This document shows positions 1 through 8,969 of a stretch of DNA of 64,000 nt, one piece after another (position 1 is the stretch's first letter; every line of letters starts with the position of its first letter). A program made the position numbers and the translations under genes. Origin of the DNA: Haloglomus salinum (lineage in GTDB: Archaea; Halobacteriota; Halobacteria; Halobacteriales; Haloarculaceae); assembly GCF_024298825.1 (NCBI RefSeq), contig NZ_CP101153.1:1550001-1614000 (forward strand). Reading direction: 5' to 3'. The notes under the pieces are model-generated. The model was not told the DNA's origin, did no database searches, and was given only the letters and a program-made list of their open reading frames with translations.

Positions 1-657
1 GAGATGGGGAGCCAGGCCGGTCTGACCGCCGGCGGTGGCCCCCAGTTCGCCACCGGTCCGCCCGACGAGAGCGACAAGGCCACGCTCACCGGCACCGTCG
101 ACGGCCGGGCGGTCCGGGCACGCACCTACAGCACCGGTGGCGGGCAGAACCAGTCCAGCAGGACCTACACGGTGGTCGAGGCCGAGCTCGGAACGCCCGT
201 CGAGTGGCACGCTTCGTTCGGCGTCGTGGGGGCGGCCGAGGCGCCAGACGACCCCGGCATCGACGCCGCGAAGAGCCAGGTGGTCGACGGTGTGGGTGTG
301 CGAGGCGACATCCCCGAGGACGTCGCCAGGTCGGTCCTCGGGCAGGAGGCCGAGGACGCCGTAACGGACCTCGCGGGCCCGGTGTCCGTCGGCGACGTGA
401 CTGACAACGTCGTCGGTGACATGCTCGACGAACTCGACGGCGAGGCGGACGGCCTCGCGGGGTCGGTCGCGAAGGGGATGTTGAACATGTCGAGCGACGG
501 CGAGGACGGCCCCTCCCGGACGGTCCAGTACCGCGACCGGGGACTGCTCACCGACGCGGAGGAACTCCGGCGTCGCATCGACGCCGTCACCACCGTCGCC
601 GACGCCGTCGACGACGCCAGCACGGCTGCCGGACGGCCGAACGCCGCCCCGGAGTGA
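1..657 (+). CDS. Hypothetical protein, 5' end outside the window
   Basis: The reading frame is open at the left edge of the window, so the visible 217 residues (counting from an ATG at position 4) are probably the C-terminal part of a longer protein. It is acidic with haloarchaeal codon use. A Ser/Gly/Asn-rich stretch (about residues 40-55) is followed by a region with beta-strand character and then helical, charged sequence. No membrane segment or catalytic motif is visible in the part present. I do not recognise the family. The TGA at 655-657 lies 33 bp before the stop codon of the convergent NUDIX gene. Confidence 0.6.
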   Translation, partial: EMGSQAGLTAGGGPQFATGPPDESDKATLTGTVDGRAVRARTYSTGGGQNQSSRTYTVVEAELGTPVEWHASFGVVGAAEAPDDPGIDAAKSQVVDGVGVRGDIPEDVARSVLGQEAEDAVTDLAGPVSVGDVTDNVVGDMLDELDGEADGLAGSVAKGMLNMSSDGEDGPSRTVQYRDRGLLTDAEELRRRIDAVTTVADAVDDASTAAGRPNAAPE

Positions 658-690
658 CCCTGTCTCCCCGTCTCCGGTCTCCGCGGTCGG

Positions 691-1284
691 CTACAGCAAG
701 CCCTCTTCGCGCGCCAGCAGCACGCCCTCCATCGTCGCGTCGTTGGCTGGGTCGCTCCGCGCCACGTCCAGCGCCTCGTCGACGGGGACCGCGTGGACGT
801 TGATGAACTCGTTGCCGTCGAGTTTCCGCTCGACCGGCTCCAGCCCCTCCGCCCAGACGATGCCGCGTTCGTGGCGCAGCACGCCCGTCGAGCAGCCGAA
901 CGACTCCAGCAGGGCCATCCCCGACGGCGCGAATCCGGTCTCCTCGGCCAGTTCGCGCGCCCCGGCCTCGGTGTAGCTCTCGCCGTCCTCGACGATGCCG
1001 GCCGGGAGTTCGAGACAGAGTTCGCGGATGGTCGGGCGGTACTGCTCGACCATGAGGAGCGAGCCGTCGGCGACCGCCACCACGACGACCGCGGGCGGCA
1101 GCTCCGCCCAGTAGTACCTCTTCGTCGAGCCGTCGGGCTGCTCGACGAGGTCGTACCCGCCCGTGTACCAGCCGGTCTCGTACTCGGCGACCGACTCGAT
1201 GACCGGCCAGTCGTGGGTCGCGGGGTCGTGGTCCGTGATGGGCTGCTCGCGCCCACCGCTCGCGTCGTCGGGGTCGTCGCTCAT
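691..1284 (-). CDS. NUDIX hydrolase (ADP-ribose pyrophosphatase-like)
   Basis: A 197-residue soluble protein of the NUDIX superfamily, which hydrolyses nucleoside diphosphates linked to another group. The NUDIX box is visible in the middle: GIVEDGES is followed by AGARELAEETGF, giving the GX5EX7REUXEEXGU pattern with the REL..EE metal-binding core. The upstream segment with EQYRPTIRELCLELPAG is typical of the ADP-ribose/ADP-sugar pyrophosphatase branch, so a role in removing ADP-ribose is plausible but the substrate is inferred. The ATG at 1282-1284 overlaps the stop of the upstream gene (ATGA), so the two are probably co-transcribed and translationally coupled. Confidence 0.88.
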   Translation of the reverse strand: MSDDPDDASGGREQPITDHDPATHDWPVIESVAEYETGWYTGGYDLVEQPDGSTKRYYWAELPPAVVVVAVADGSLLMVEQYRPTIRELCLELPAGIVEDGESYTEAGARELAEETGFAPSGMALLESFGCSTGVLRHERGIVWAEGLEPVERKLDGNEFINVHAVPVDEALDVARSDPANDATMEGVLLAREEGLL

Positions 1285-1793
1285 CCGGCTCCCTCCGCGC
1301 GTGATGTCGCATCGCCGGCTGGTCCCGGCCTCACCACCCGACTCGTGGTCGCGTCGGTCCCGGCTCCGCCGACCGACCCCGGCGCCTGCGTAATCTCGAC
1401 CCGATAGCTGGTCCCGTTCCGCGAGAGGTAGACGCTGGTGTCGTTGCCCGCCGTGACCGTGGCGTTCGGGTGGTCCCGCGTGAGCGCCTCGAACTCGTCG
1501 AACGGGGAGTGCGTGAACCCCTCCTTGACGCCGAACGGCCCCCGCCAGTACGGGTCCGAGCGGCCCGTCTCGTTCGCGTTCCCGGCAGCGGCCGTGACGG
1601 CGTCCGTCGTGAAACGGTAACGCTGCGCCGAGAGGTTCGTGGTGTTCACGCTCTCGTTCGGCGCCTCGTCGGCCGTCGCGACCACGTAGTACGGGTCGCC
1701 GCTCTTCAGGTAGGCGGGGAGCGCCCCGAGCGCCAGCAGCAGCACCACGACCGCGAGGATGACCAGGATGGTGTTCCGGGTGATTCGCCTCAC
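1281..1793 (-). CDS. Membrane-anchored hypothetical protein
   Basis: A 170-residue protein with one strongly hydrophobic N-terminal segment (about residues 8-27, rich in Val, Leu and Ala) after a short basic MRRITRN start, consistent with a signal anchor. The remaining 140 residues are polar with several NxT/NxS sequons, suggesting an extracytoplasmic domain. No family is recognised. It overlaps the NUDIX gene by 4 bp downstream and the preceding gene by 4 bp upstream, so it is the middle member of a three-gene minus-strand operon. Confidence 0.65.
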   Translation of the reverse strand: MRRITRNTILVILAVVVLLLALGALPAYLKSGDPYYVVATADEAPNESVNTTNLSAQRYRFTTDAVTAAAGNANETGRSDPYWRGPFGVKEGFTHSPFDEFEALTRDHPNATVTAGNDTSVYLSRNGTSYRVEITQAPGSVGGAGTDATTSRVVRPGPAGDATSRAEGAG

Positions 1794-2362
1794 TGCGTGT
1801 TCTCCTCGGCTTCGGCGGCCGCGTCGGTCTCGTCCTCGGTGCCATCCTCGTCCTCGTCCTCCGGCGGCTCTGCGGTGTGGGCGCCCGTCTCGACGGGGTC
1901 GGCGTGGATAACATCACGGTAGACGCGGCCGAAGACGGTCCGGCGGAGCGTCGCCGTCGCGGCCGCGGGTTCGTCCTGGAACGTCGCGGCCACGGCGACC
2001 GGCGTCACGCCCTCGTCGCCGGCGGCGCGGGTGGGCGGGCCGTCGGCCCCGAACGGGACGACGTGCCAGGCGACGTTGGGCACGTCGCCGCTCCCCATCA
2101 CGCGAACGTCGCCGCCGAAGTCGGTGCGCCACGTCTCGAACGCCTCGCGGTCGCCGACCCGGACCTCCAGCAGTGACGCGAACAGCGCGTCCCGGGCCGT
2201 CGAGCGAACCTCCTCGGTGACGCGGTCGGCGTACTCCTCGCGGTCGAAGCCCATCGCTTTGGCCGTCTCGCGGGTGACCGTCCGGGCCGCCCCGGCGAGG
2301 TCGGCGTACGAGCGGCGCGCCTCGGTCGCCGACTCCGGCGCGAGTTGCCCCTCGGTGTGCAT
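1790..2362 (-). CDS. Haloarchaeal conserved protein, DUF5809-like
   Basis: A 190-residue acidic soluble protein starting MHTEGQLAPESATEARR. The pattern of an N-terminal EGxLAPE motif, a helical region (about 15-75) and a central alpha/beta domain matches my memory of the haloarchaeal family DUF5809. That assignment is from recall only. The C-terminal 30 residues are a run of Glu, Asp and Ala with low complexity, as is common in halophile tails. It is the first gene of the operon with the membrane protein and the NUDIX hydrolase, overlapping the former by 4 bp. No function is known to me. Confidence 0.6.
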   Translation of the reverse strand: MHTEGQLAPESATEARRSYADLAGAARTVTRETAKAMGFDREEYADRVTEEVRSTARDALFASLLEVRVGDREAFETWRTDFGGDVRVMGSGDVPNVAWHVVPFGADGPPTRAAGDEGVTPVAVAATFQDEPAAATATLRRTVFGRVYRDVIHADPVETGAHTAEPPEDEDEDGTEDETDAAAEAEENTQ

Positions 2363-2484
2363 ACCTCCCGGTACGGGGCTTTCGCAGGTAGGCGTTCCCC
2401 TTCCGGTCGTCGAAGGGCGCCCGGGCGTCGGGCGAGGCGACCGCGCCTCGGCCTCACACAGAATCGAGGAGGAAGCCCACGGCT

Positions 2485-2763
2485 CTATCTGTGGGAGGAA
2501 TCCGACGCCAGCCGTGCCGTCACCAGCCGGTCGACGTTGTACAGGAGGACCGCCACGGAGGCGAGCATCGTGGCGAGGTAGACGATGAGCTGTGGCGGGC
2601 CGTTCGCCACGCTGCCGAGGGCCGTCCCGACGCCGCCGACGGCGAGGAGTCCGACCCAGGTGACGATGATCCGAGAGAGCAGGAGCGAGCGGTCCGCGTT
2701 CCCCTGCTGGGTGTCCGTGGACTCGTTCTCGGTGTCGCCTTCCACGGTGGATTCGGCAGCCAC
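2485..2763 (-). CDS. Small membrane protein at the end of the cyd operon
   Basis: A 92-residue protein starting with GTG at 2761-2763, two bases downstream of the cydB stop. A polar N-terminal tail (about 25 residues, rich in Glu, Asp, Thr) precedes two hydrophobic segments (about residues 28-48 and 54-75). Its position immediately behind cydAB suggests a role with the bd-type oxidase, comparable in position to the small CydX-type subunits of bacteria, but it is longer and no sequence similarity to CydX is visible. The start is chosen because the upstream in-frame sequence lies inside cydB. Confidence 0.6.
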   Translation of the reverse strand: MAAESTVEGDTENESTDTQQGNADRSLLLSRIIVTWVGLLAVGGVGTALGSVANGPPQLIVYLATMLASVAVLLYNVDRLVTARLASDSSHR

Positions 2764-2765
2764 GG

Positions 2766-3800
2766 TCAGTACCCCTCCGTCGGCTGTGCTGGGCCGCTGA
2801 ACGCGCTGTAGAGGACGATGAAGTAGCTCGTGATGAGCGGCAGCAGTATCGCCGCGCCGATGGACATAAGATTGAGGGGGAGCGTCGAGATGATGGCCGC
2901 CTCGACCGTCAGCCCGCTCGCGGGGTCGATTGCGGGATACAGCAGTAGCGCGACGGCCGCGACGAGGCCGTAGGTGAGCCCGCCGCTGAGTCCGAGCGCG
3001 AGGTGGTCGCGGTCGCGCCGGAGCGCCATCACGTACCCGGTCGCGAGGGCGACCGAGAGACCGACCAGCGCCAGCACCGGGAGCGACGTGACGCCCGTCC
3101 GTATTCGGGCGGACACCAGCGCCAGGCTGGCGAGCGACGCGACCACGAGGACGAGATAGGCGACGACCGCGGCCTCGCCGTACTGACGGATGTCGGTCCG
3201 GAGCGCTCCGCGGCTCTTCAGCCGGAGGAAGGCGACGCCCGAGACCACCGTGAGCGCGACGACGGTCAGGCCGACGACGACGGCGTGCAGCGTCAGCGAG
3301 CGCTCCGAGCCCAGAACCCAGTTCCCCACGAATGCACCGAGCAGGAACGGCGCCAGCACGCTCCCGACCACGAACGCGCGGCCCCACCACCGCTGCCAGG
3401 CATCGTCGTGACGCTGCTCGTACATCTCCGGGGCGAGCCCGCGGACGATGAGCGCGCCGAGGATACCGAACATCAGCAGGTAGTGGCGGCTGAACAGGTC
3501 GGCGTACACCCGTGGGAACGCCGCGAACAGTGTCCCGCCGAAGACGACCAGCCACACCTCGTTGCCGTCCCAGAACGGGCCGATGGCGGCGAGGATGGTC
3601 TCGCGCTCCGCGTCGTCGTCCCGGGTCGCGAACACGGCCCCGGCCCCGAAGTCGAACCCGTCGAGGAACAGGAACGTCGCGAGGATGGCGAACAGGAGCG
3701 CGAACCAGAGCTCCGGGAGCGGCAGGCCGAACAGCGGCCCGTCGGCCAGCGAGGCCACGATGGGCGTCGCTGCGAGCACTCCGGCCACCGCCTCAGTCAT
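2766..3800 (-). CDS. cydB: Cytochrome bd-type quinol oxidase subunit II
   Basis: A 344-residue polytopic membrane protein, subunit II of a cytochrome bd-type ubiquinol/menaquinol oxidase that reduces oxygen without pumping protons. Family signatures are clear: DGFDFGAG near residue 48, then WDGNEVWLVVFGG near residue 76 with the conserved FAAFPRVYA that follows. About nine hydrophobic segments are present, in line with the family. The ATG at 3798-3800 lies inside the end of cydA (8-bp overlap), so the two subunits are translationally coupled. An ATG further upstream in frame is ignored because it lies deeper within cydA. Confidence 0.92.
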   Translation of the reverse strand: MTEAVAGVLAATPIVASLADGPLFGLPLPELWFALLFAILATFLFLDGFDFGAGAVFATRDDDAERETILAAIGPFWDGNEVWLVVFGGTLFAAFPRVYADLFSRHYLLMFGILGALIVRGLAPEMYEQRHDDAWQRWWGRAFVVGSVLAPFLLGAFVGNWVLGSERSLTLHAVVVGLTVVALTVVSGVAFLRLKSRGALRTDIRQYGEAAVVAYLVLVVASLASLALVSARIRTGVTSLPVLALVGLSVALATGYVMALRRDRDHLALGLSGGLTYGLVAAVALLLYPAIDPASGLTVEAAIISTLPLNLMSIGAAILLPLITSYFIVLYSAFSGPAQPTEGY

Positions 3801-5226
3801 CGCCGGCCCCCACTGTCGGAGGCTCCTCGGGACCGAGCTCGGGGGTCGGCGTCTCCAGCTCATCGTTCCCCGGCGGCCCTTCCCGAACGATTCGTGCGAT
3901 GACGTAGGTGTACAGCACGAGCAACAGCGTGTACACCAGTGCGAACCCGGCGAGCGTGAGGGTCGCCTCGGCGCCGGTCAGCCCGGGCGAGACTCCGTCG
4001 CTCGTCTTCATCACGCCCTGGATGACCCATGGCTGGCGCCCGACCTCCGTCACCACCCAGCCGAGCTGGACGGCGAGGATGCCGAGCAGGCTGGAGCCCA
4101 TCAGCGCCTTGTGCAGCAGGTCGTCCTCCAGCAGCTGCCCCCGCCACCAGCGGTAGCCGCCCCAGAAGGCCAGCAGGAGGAACCAGAATCCCATGCCGAC
4201 CATCGCCCGGAACGACCAGAACACGAGCGCGACCGGTGGGGCCTCCGTCTCGAAGGTGTTCAGGCCGCGTATCTCGGCCTGTGGATCACCCCCGCTGGCG
4301 AGCCACGACGCGCCACCCGGGATGCCGAGGCCGAACAGCTCCTTGGCTCGCGGGTCCGTCAGGTCCTGGAGGTCGGTCGGGAACGCGACGATGTACTCGG
4401 GGACGTAGCTGTCGGTCTCCCAGACGGCCTCCATGGCGGCGAACTTCTGGGGCTGGGTCTCCGCGACGTGTCGCCCGTAGGCATCCCCGTGGAGCACCTG
4501 CAGCGGCGCCGTGATGAGTAGCGCTGCGATGCCGATCTTCATCGTCTTCTCCCAGAATCCGATCTCGACGACGGTGTAGTCCCAGATGTGGTGCCGGAAG
4601 ACGTAGTACGCCCCGACGCCGGCCATGAACAGCGCGACCGACTCCACCGCGGCGTTCTGCATGTGGACGAACATCCAGGGGAACCGTGGGTTGGCGTAGG
4701 CTGCGAGCGGGTCCGTCAGGTGGATCACCCGTTGACCACCCTCCTGAACGACCTCGAACCCGCGGGGCGTCTGCATCCAGGAGTTGGCGATGAGGATCCA
4801 CACTGCCGACAGCCACGTCCCCAGCCCGACGGCAATGCTGGAGACGAAGTACAGTGCGTCACCGACGCGCTCGCGACCGAAGACGAACACGCCGAGGAAG
4901 GTCGCCTCCAGCATGAACGCCATCATCCCCTCGATGGCGAGCGGACCGCCGAACAGCTCGCCCGCCGCGGTCGAGAACGCCGCGAAGTTCGTCCCGAACT
5001 CGAACTCCAGAACGATACCGGTGACGGTCCCGACGACGAAGCTCACCGCGAAGATCTTCGTCCAGAACCGGCGCAGTTGCTCGTACACGGGGTCGTCGCT
5101 CCGGATATCCTTCCAGGTGAAGTATATCAGGAACGGGGCGAGTCCCATGCTCATCACCGGGAAGATGATGTGGACGATGGTGGTGAGCGCGAACTGCAAC
5201 CGACTCGCGAGGACGGGGTCGATCAC
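3793..5226 (-). CDS. cydA: Cytochrome bd-type quinol oxidase subunit I
   Basis: A 477-residue haem-carrying subunit I. With the GTG start at 5224-5226 the first axial His falls at residue 19, exactly as in the E. coli protein, which decides this start over the ATG at 5275-5277. Other conserved features are EFEFGTN, PLAIEGMMAFMLEATF (proton-path acids), SWMQTPRG, the second His in FVHMQNAA, the quinol-site Lys/Glu pair in KFAAMEAVWE, and GRQPW followed by a Met. The Q-loop is of the short type. It is first in the cydAB-small-protein operon. The operon is transcribed away from the oxidase gene at 5453, with 226 bp between them for both promoters. Confidence 0.94.
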   Translation of the reverse strand: MIDPVLASRLQFALTTIVHIIFPVMSMGLAPFLIYFTWKDIRSDDPVYEQLRRFWTKIFAVSFVVGTVTGIVLEFEFGTNFAAFSTAAGELFGGPLAIEGMMAFMLEATFLGVFVFGRERVGDALYFVSSIAVGLGTWLSAVWILIANSWMQTPRGFEVVQEGGQRVIHLTDPLAAYANPRFPWMFVHMQNAAVESVALFMAGVGAYYVFRHHIWDYTVVEIGFWEKTMKIGIAALLITAPLQVLHGDAYGRHVAETQPQKFAAMEAVWETDSYVPEYIVAFPTDLQDLTDPRAKELFGLGIPGGASWLASGGDPQAEIRGLNTFETEAPPVALVFWSFRAMVGMGFWFLLLAFWGGYRWWRGQLLEDDLLHKALMGSSLLGILAVQLGWVVTEVGRQPWVIQGVMKTSDGVSPGLTGAEATLTLAGFALVYTLLLVLYTYVIARIVREGPPGNDELETPTPELGPEEPPTVGAGDD

Positions 5227-5452
5227 GCGGGAACCCCCCCGGTTCGGGTCGAGCCGCTGACGAACCGTTCCATACACGCGCCTCCGTGCCCTGCAGGAAT
5301 AGTCCGTCGCTTGGCGAGCGCCAAATCCCCGTTCTGTCTACCGATTCTCGTCAGCCGACAGGGGGAACGTGTCGAGGTCGGACCCTCACTGGCCACCCAG
5401 TTGTCGCTCGACAACCGAGCTAACTCGGAGATGTGGCCCCCACCCGGAACCG

Positions 5453-7276
5453 ATGGCAGGCGAGCAACTCGCACTCACGGTACTGATGGGTGTTCTCCTG
5501 GTGGCCGTCGCCGGCTACCTCTCCCGGGTGACCGACTGGCGGGCGTACGCGCCCGGCCCGCTCCCGGTCGGCACGGGCACCGGGGGCGCCGCACACAGCG
5601 AGAAGCCCGGTGGTATCGTCCGCTGGCTGACGACCGTCGACCACAGGGACATCGGCATCCTCTATGCCGTCTACTCGGTCATCGCGTTCGCGTGGGCGGG
5701 GCTGGGGGTGCTGGTGATGCGCCTGGAACTGCTCACGCCGGCCCAGGACGTCATCAGCACGCAGTTCTACAACGGCCTGCTGACGAGCCACGGCATCACG
5801 ATGCTGTTGCTGTTCGGGACGCCCGTCCTGGCGGCGTTCTCGAACTACTTCATCCCGTTGCTCATCGGGGCCGACGACATGGCGTTCCCCCGCATCAACG
5901 CCATCGCGTTCTGGCTGTTGCCGCCGGGAGCGTTGCTGGTGTGGGCGGGGTTCTTCCTCGGCCCCCTGACCGGGGGCGCCATCGGGCCCTCGCAGACCTC
6001 CTGGACGATGTACACGCCGCTGTCGGTCCAGCAGGCCAACCCCGGCGTGGACCTGATGATGCTCGGGCTCCACCTCACCGGCATCGCCGCCACCATGGGG
6101 GCGATCAACTTCATCGCGACCATCTTCGTCGAGCGCGACGAGTCCGTCAGCTGGGCGAACCTGGACATCTTCTCCTGGACCGTCCTCGTCCAGTCCGTCC
6201 AGATCCTGTTCGCCTTTCCGCTGCTGGGGTCGGTGTTCATCATGCTGCTGCTGGACCGGAACTTCGGCACGGCGTTCTTCGCCGTCGACGGCGGCTCACC
6301 CGTCCTCTACCAGCACCTGTTCTGGTTCTGGGGCCACCCCGAGGTGTACATCCTCATCCTGCCGGCGATGGGCATCGTCTCGTGGGTCCTGCCGAAGTTC
6401 TCGGGCCGGAAGCTGTTCGGCTTCAAGTTCGTCGTCTACTCCACCATCGCCATCGGTGTCCTGAGCTTCGGCGTCTGGGCCCACCACATGTTCTCGACGG
6501 GTATCGACCCGCGCATCCGGGCCTCGTTCATGGCCATCACGCTGGCCATCGCCATCCCGACGGCGGTGAAGGTATTCAACTGGATCACGACGATGTGGAA
6601 CGGCAAGGTCCGGCTCACGGCGCCGATGCTGTTCTCCATCGGCTTCATCTCGAACGTCATCATCGGCGGCATCACGGGCGTCTTCCTCGCCGCCATCCCG
6701 GTCGACCTCGTGCTCCACGACACCTACTACGTCGTCGGGCACTTCCACTACTTCCTGATGGGCGGGACGGCGTTCGCGGTGTTCGCGGGTGTCTACTACT
6801 GGTTCCCGCTCGTGACGGGCCGGATGTACCAGCGCACGTTCGCGAAGTGGCACTTCTGGCTCACGATGCTCGGGGTCAACCTGACGTTCTTCGCGATGCT
6901 GTTGATGGGGTATCTCGGCATGCCGCGCCGGTACGCCACCTACCAGCTGGACGGCGCGATCGCGCCACTCGCCGAGCTGACGACGCTCCACCAGCTCGCC
7001 ACCGTCGGCGCCTTCGTGCTGGCGTTCGCCCAGCTCGTCTGGCTCTGGAACATGGTCGAGTCCGCCCGCGAGGGGCCGCTCCTCGAATCACCCGACCCGT
7101 GGAATCTCAAGGACGACGGCATGTTCGGCCGTGACTTCCAGTGGCTGGAGGCCCAGCGTCTCGCTGCCGACGGCGGCGAGGTCACGGACGGGTCCTCGGC
7201 GGATGCCTCACGCGCTGATACCGCCGACGAGGCCGACACCGAGCCGACGCCGGCCGTCCGCCGCGTCGAAGGTTGA
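5453..7276 (+). CDS. Haem-copper cytochrome c oxidase subunit I (A-type)
   Basis: A 607-residue catalytic subunit of an aa3-type terminal oxidase that reduces oxygen and pumps protons. Expected ligands are visible: His113 and His432 for low-spin haem, His295 with Glu297 and Tyr299 in WGHPEVY plus His344/His345 for CuB, and His430 for the high-spin haem. The Glu in GHPEVY and the Tyr four residues after His295 place it in the A1 class. The acidic C-terminal 60 residues form an extension. No subunit II or III is next to it, so partner subunits must be encoded elsewhere. It is divergent from cydA, so two alternative oxygen reductases share one intergenic region. Confidence 0.92.
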   Translation: MAGEQLALTVLMGVLLVAVAGYLSRVTDWRAYAPGPLPVGTGTGGAAHSEKPGGIVRWLTTVDHRDIGILYAVYSVIAFAWAGLGVLVMRLELLTPAQDVISTQFYNGLLTSHGITMLLLFGTPVLAAFSNYFIPLLIGADDMAFPRINAIAFWLLPPGALLVWAGFFLGPLTGGAIGPSQTSWTMYTPLSVQQANPGVDLMMLGLHLTGIAATMGAINFIATIFVERDESVSWANLDIFSWTVLVQSVQILFAFPLLGSVFIMLLLDRNFGTAFFAVDGGSPVLYQHLFWFWGHPEVYILILPAMGIVSWVLPKFSGRKLFGFKFVVYSTIAIGVLSFGVWAHHMFSTGIDPRIRASFMAITLAIAIPTAVKVFNWITTMWNGKVRLTAPMLFSIGFISNVIIGGITGVFLAAIPVDLVLHDTYYVVGHFHYFLMGGTAFAVFAGVYYWFPLVTGRMYQRTFAKWHFWLTMLGVNLTFFAMLLMGYLGMPRRYATYQLDGAIAPLAELTTLHQLATVGAFVLAFAQLVWLWNMVESAREGPLLESPDPWNLKDDGMFGRDFQWLEAQRLAADGGEVTDGSSADASRADTADEADTEPTPAVRRVEG

Positions 7277-7457
7277 CGAGGGAACGGGGACGGTCCATCT
7301 CCCTGCGCCACTCGGTACGGCGGCGACTCGCCGGTGATGAGGCCGGGGCGGGTGTCGCCGTCCCCGCGTCCTGGGAAACGCACCCCGCCCGGACAGGGCT
7401 ACCCTGGACGACCGGGACGGAGCCCCCCAGAGTGGGCTCGCGGACGCGACGGCCGTC

Positions 7458-8897
7458 CTACAGTTCCTCCCCGCAGTCGGGGCAGAAGCTCTCGTCGCCG
7501 TCCAGTGTCGACCCGCAGCCGGGACACGTCTCGTCGTCGCCCAGCTCGGTCCCACAGTCGGGACAGAAGCTCTCGTCGCCGTCCAGTGTCGACCCGCAGC
7601 CGGGACACGTCTCGCCGTCGCCCAGCTCGGTCCCACAGTCGGGACAGAACTCCGCGGACCCGTCGACCGAGGCCCCACAGTCCGGACAGTCGGTCGCCGT
7701 CGCTGGCTTGCCGGTCCCACCGCTCTCGCGTGCGGCGTCGGCTGGCTCCAGCCGAGCGAGCCGTCCCCCCCGAACCACGAGACTGTCCTGAAGGGGGAGT
7801 ACGTGACCGATTCGGAACCCCACCTCGTGCCGCCACTCCTCGGTCCCGTCGGCGAGCGACAGCCCGACGAGAACGTCCGACCCCCCGTCCGTCCGACCGA
7901 GGTACACTGTTTCACCCGCGATGGCGGGCTTCGAGTTGTGCTTGCCGTCGTAGTTCTCCCACAGTACGTCACCGTCGACGGCATCCAGCGCGAGGACACC
8001 TCCCGACGAGACGGCGAGCACGGTCCCGTCGGCGACGGCGACGGCCTTGGCCCCCGACTGCGAGATGGGTGTCCGCCACCGCTCGGTTCCGGTGACGGGG
8101 TCGTACGCGGTGACGTACTTCTCGAAGTCACCCCCGTGCCCGAGTGTGACGTACACACCCTGTGGCCCCACCGCGATACCGTCCGCGGCCGGCGAGTACA
8201 CGTCGACACCGTCCAGTTCCGCCAGCGACGCCCGCCACATCTCGTCCCGTGACTCGAGGCCGACGACGACCCCGTCGACAAGGAGGAAGGCCAGCCCGTC
8301 ATGGACCGCGAGGCGGGTGCCCGGGAGGTTCCACCCACCCGCGCCCTGTTCGTAGATACCGACGCCGCCCCCCTTACCGTCGCCGGCGTTCAGCCGCAGG
8401 ATCTTCGTCTCCATTATCTCGTCCGACACCGCCGACTCGACGGTCGCAGCCGCGTACACGGTCTCCGATGTGGGGGCGACACTGGCCATGCTGTCCTCGT
8501 GGGGGCCGTCGTCGGTTTCCCATATCAGCCCGTCCGCTCTCCACGCGATCTGGTCCGCCTTCGGATTGATCGCCGTGACCACACCGTCGGCCGCGACGAC
8601 GAGGAGCCGGCCGTCGGTTGCGAGTTCGTACACCGCCCCGAACTCGGCGCAGTCCAGCCGCCGAACACCCCTCCCATCCGAGAGGTCGTAGCCGACGATC
8701 TCGTAGACTGGATCCGGCGCGGCGTCCGTCTGCTCCAGCACGTACGCGACCCCGTCGAGGACGACCGGCGGCTCCGACCCCGGCCCCGACACCGGTACCT
8801 GCCACCGGGTCTCGAACGTCCCCGAGGCTTCGATTCCCCCCGCGACGGCCGCCGAACGCGACGGTCCTCCCCCTGCCATGGGGTACTGTGTGGGCAT
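7458..8897 (-). CDS. PQQ-like beta-propeller protein with tandem C-terminal zinc ribbons
   Basis: A 479-residue protein. Residues 20-385 contain recurring blade-like segments (AVADGTVLAVSSGGVLALDA and similar, each with a late Trp) typical of PQQ-like beta-propellers. The last about 75 residues are a chain of CPDCG/CPGCG knuckles: ten CxxC-type half sites in an exact 27-residue repeat. There is no signal peptide, unlike most exported PQQ-like propellers, so it is probably cytoplasmic and may act as a scaffold. The start at 8895-8897 is chosen for the complete first blade; an internal ATG six codons later is possible. Function is unknown. Confidence 0.75.
   Translation of the reverse strand: MPTQYPMAGGGPSRSAAVAGGIEASGTFETRWQVPVSGPGSEPPVVLDGVAYVLEQTDAAPDPVYEIVGYDLSDGRGVRRLDCAEFGAVYELATDGRLLVVAADGVVTAINPKADQIAWRADGLIWETDDGPHEDSMASVAPTSETVYAAATVESAVSDEIMETKILRLNAGDGKGGGVGIYEQGAGGWNLPGTRLAVHDGLAFLLVDGVVVGLESRDEMWRASLAELDGVDVYSPAADGIAVGPQGVYVTLGHGGDFEKYVTAYDPVTGTERWRTPISQSGAKAVAVADGTVLAVSSGGVLALDAVDGDVLWENYDGKHNSKPAIAGETVYLGRTDGGSDVLVGLSLADGTEEWRHEVGFRIGHVLPLQDSLVVRGGRLARLEPADAARESGGTGKPATATDCPDCGASVDGSAEFCPDCGTELGDGETCPGCGSTLDGDESFCPDCGTELGDDETCPGCGSTLDGDESFCPDCGEEL
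7474..7660. repeat. Tandem 81-bp coding repeat (zinc-ribbon units)
   Basis: The segments beginning at 7474, 7555 and 7636 start the same CAGTCGGG(A/G)CAGAA sequence. The first two full 81-bp units are nearly identical, differing at a few positions. The period is 27 codons, so the repeat keeps the frame of the beta-propeller gene and encodes paired CPDCG and CPGCG knuckles. The near-identity at DNA level points to recent unit duplication. Confidence 0.9.
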
Positions 8898-8969
8898 ACC
8901 ATGACCTCCGGCTCCTCCGTGTTAGTGGTTCGGAACAGGGGGGTGGCGACCGCGCTCGCCCCACGCCGC

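Noticed and set aside
4588-7134. Open frame of 848 codons across cydA and the oxidase gene
   Set aside because: It runs through two well-defined genes in other frames and has no protein-like pattern.
7474-7660. Regular repeats that could suggest a CRISPR array
   Set aside because: The 81-bp period keeps the reading frame and encodes zinc-ribbon units; there are no variable spacers.
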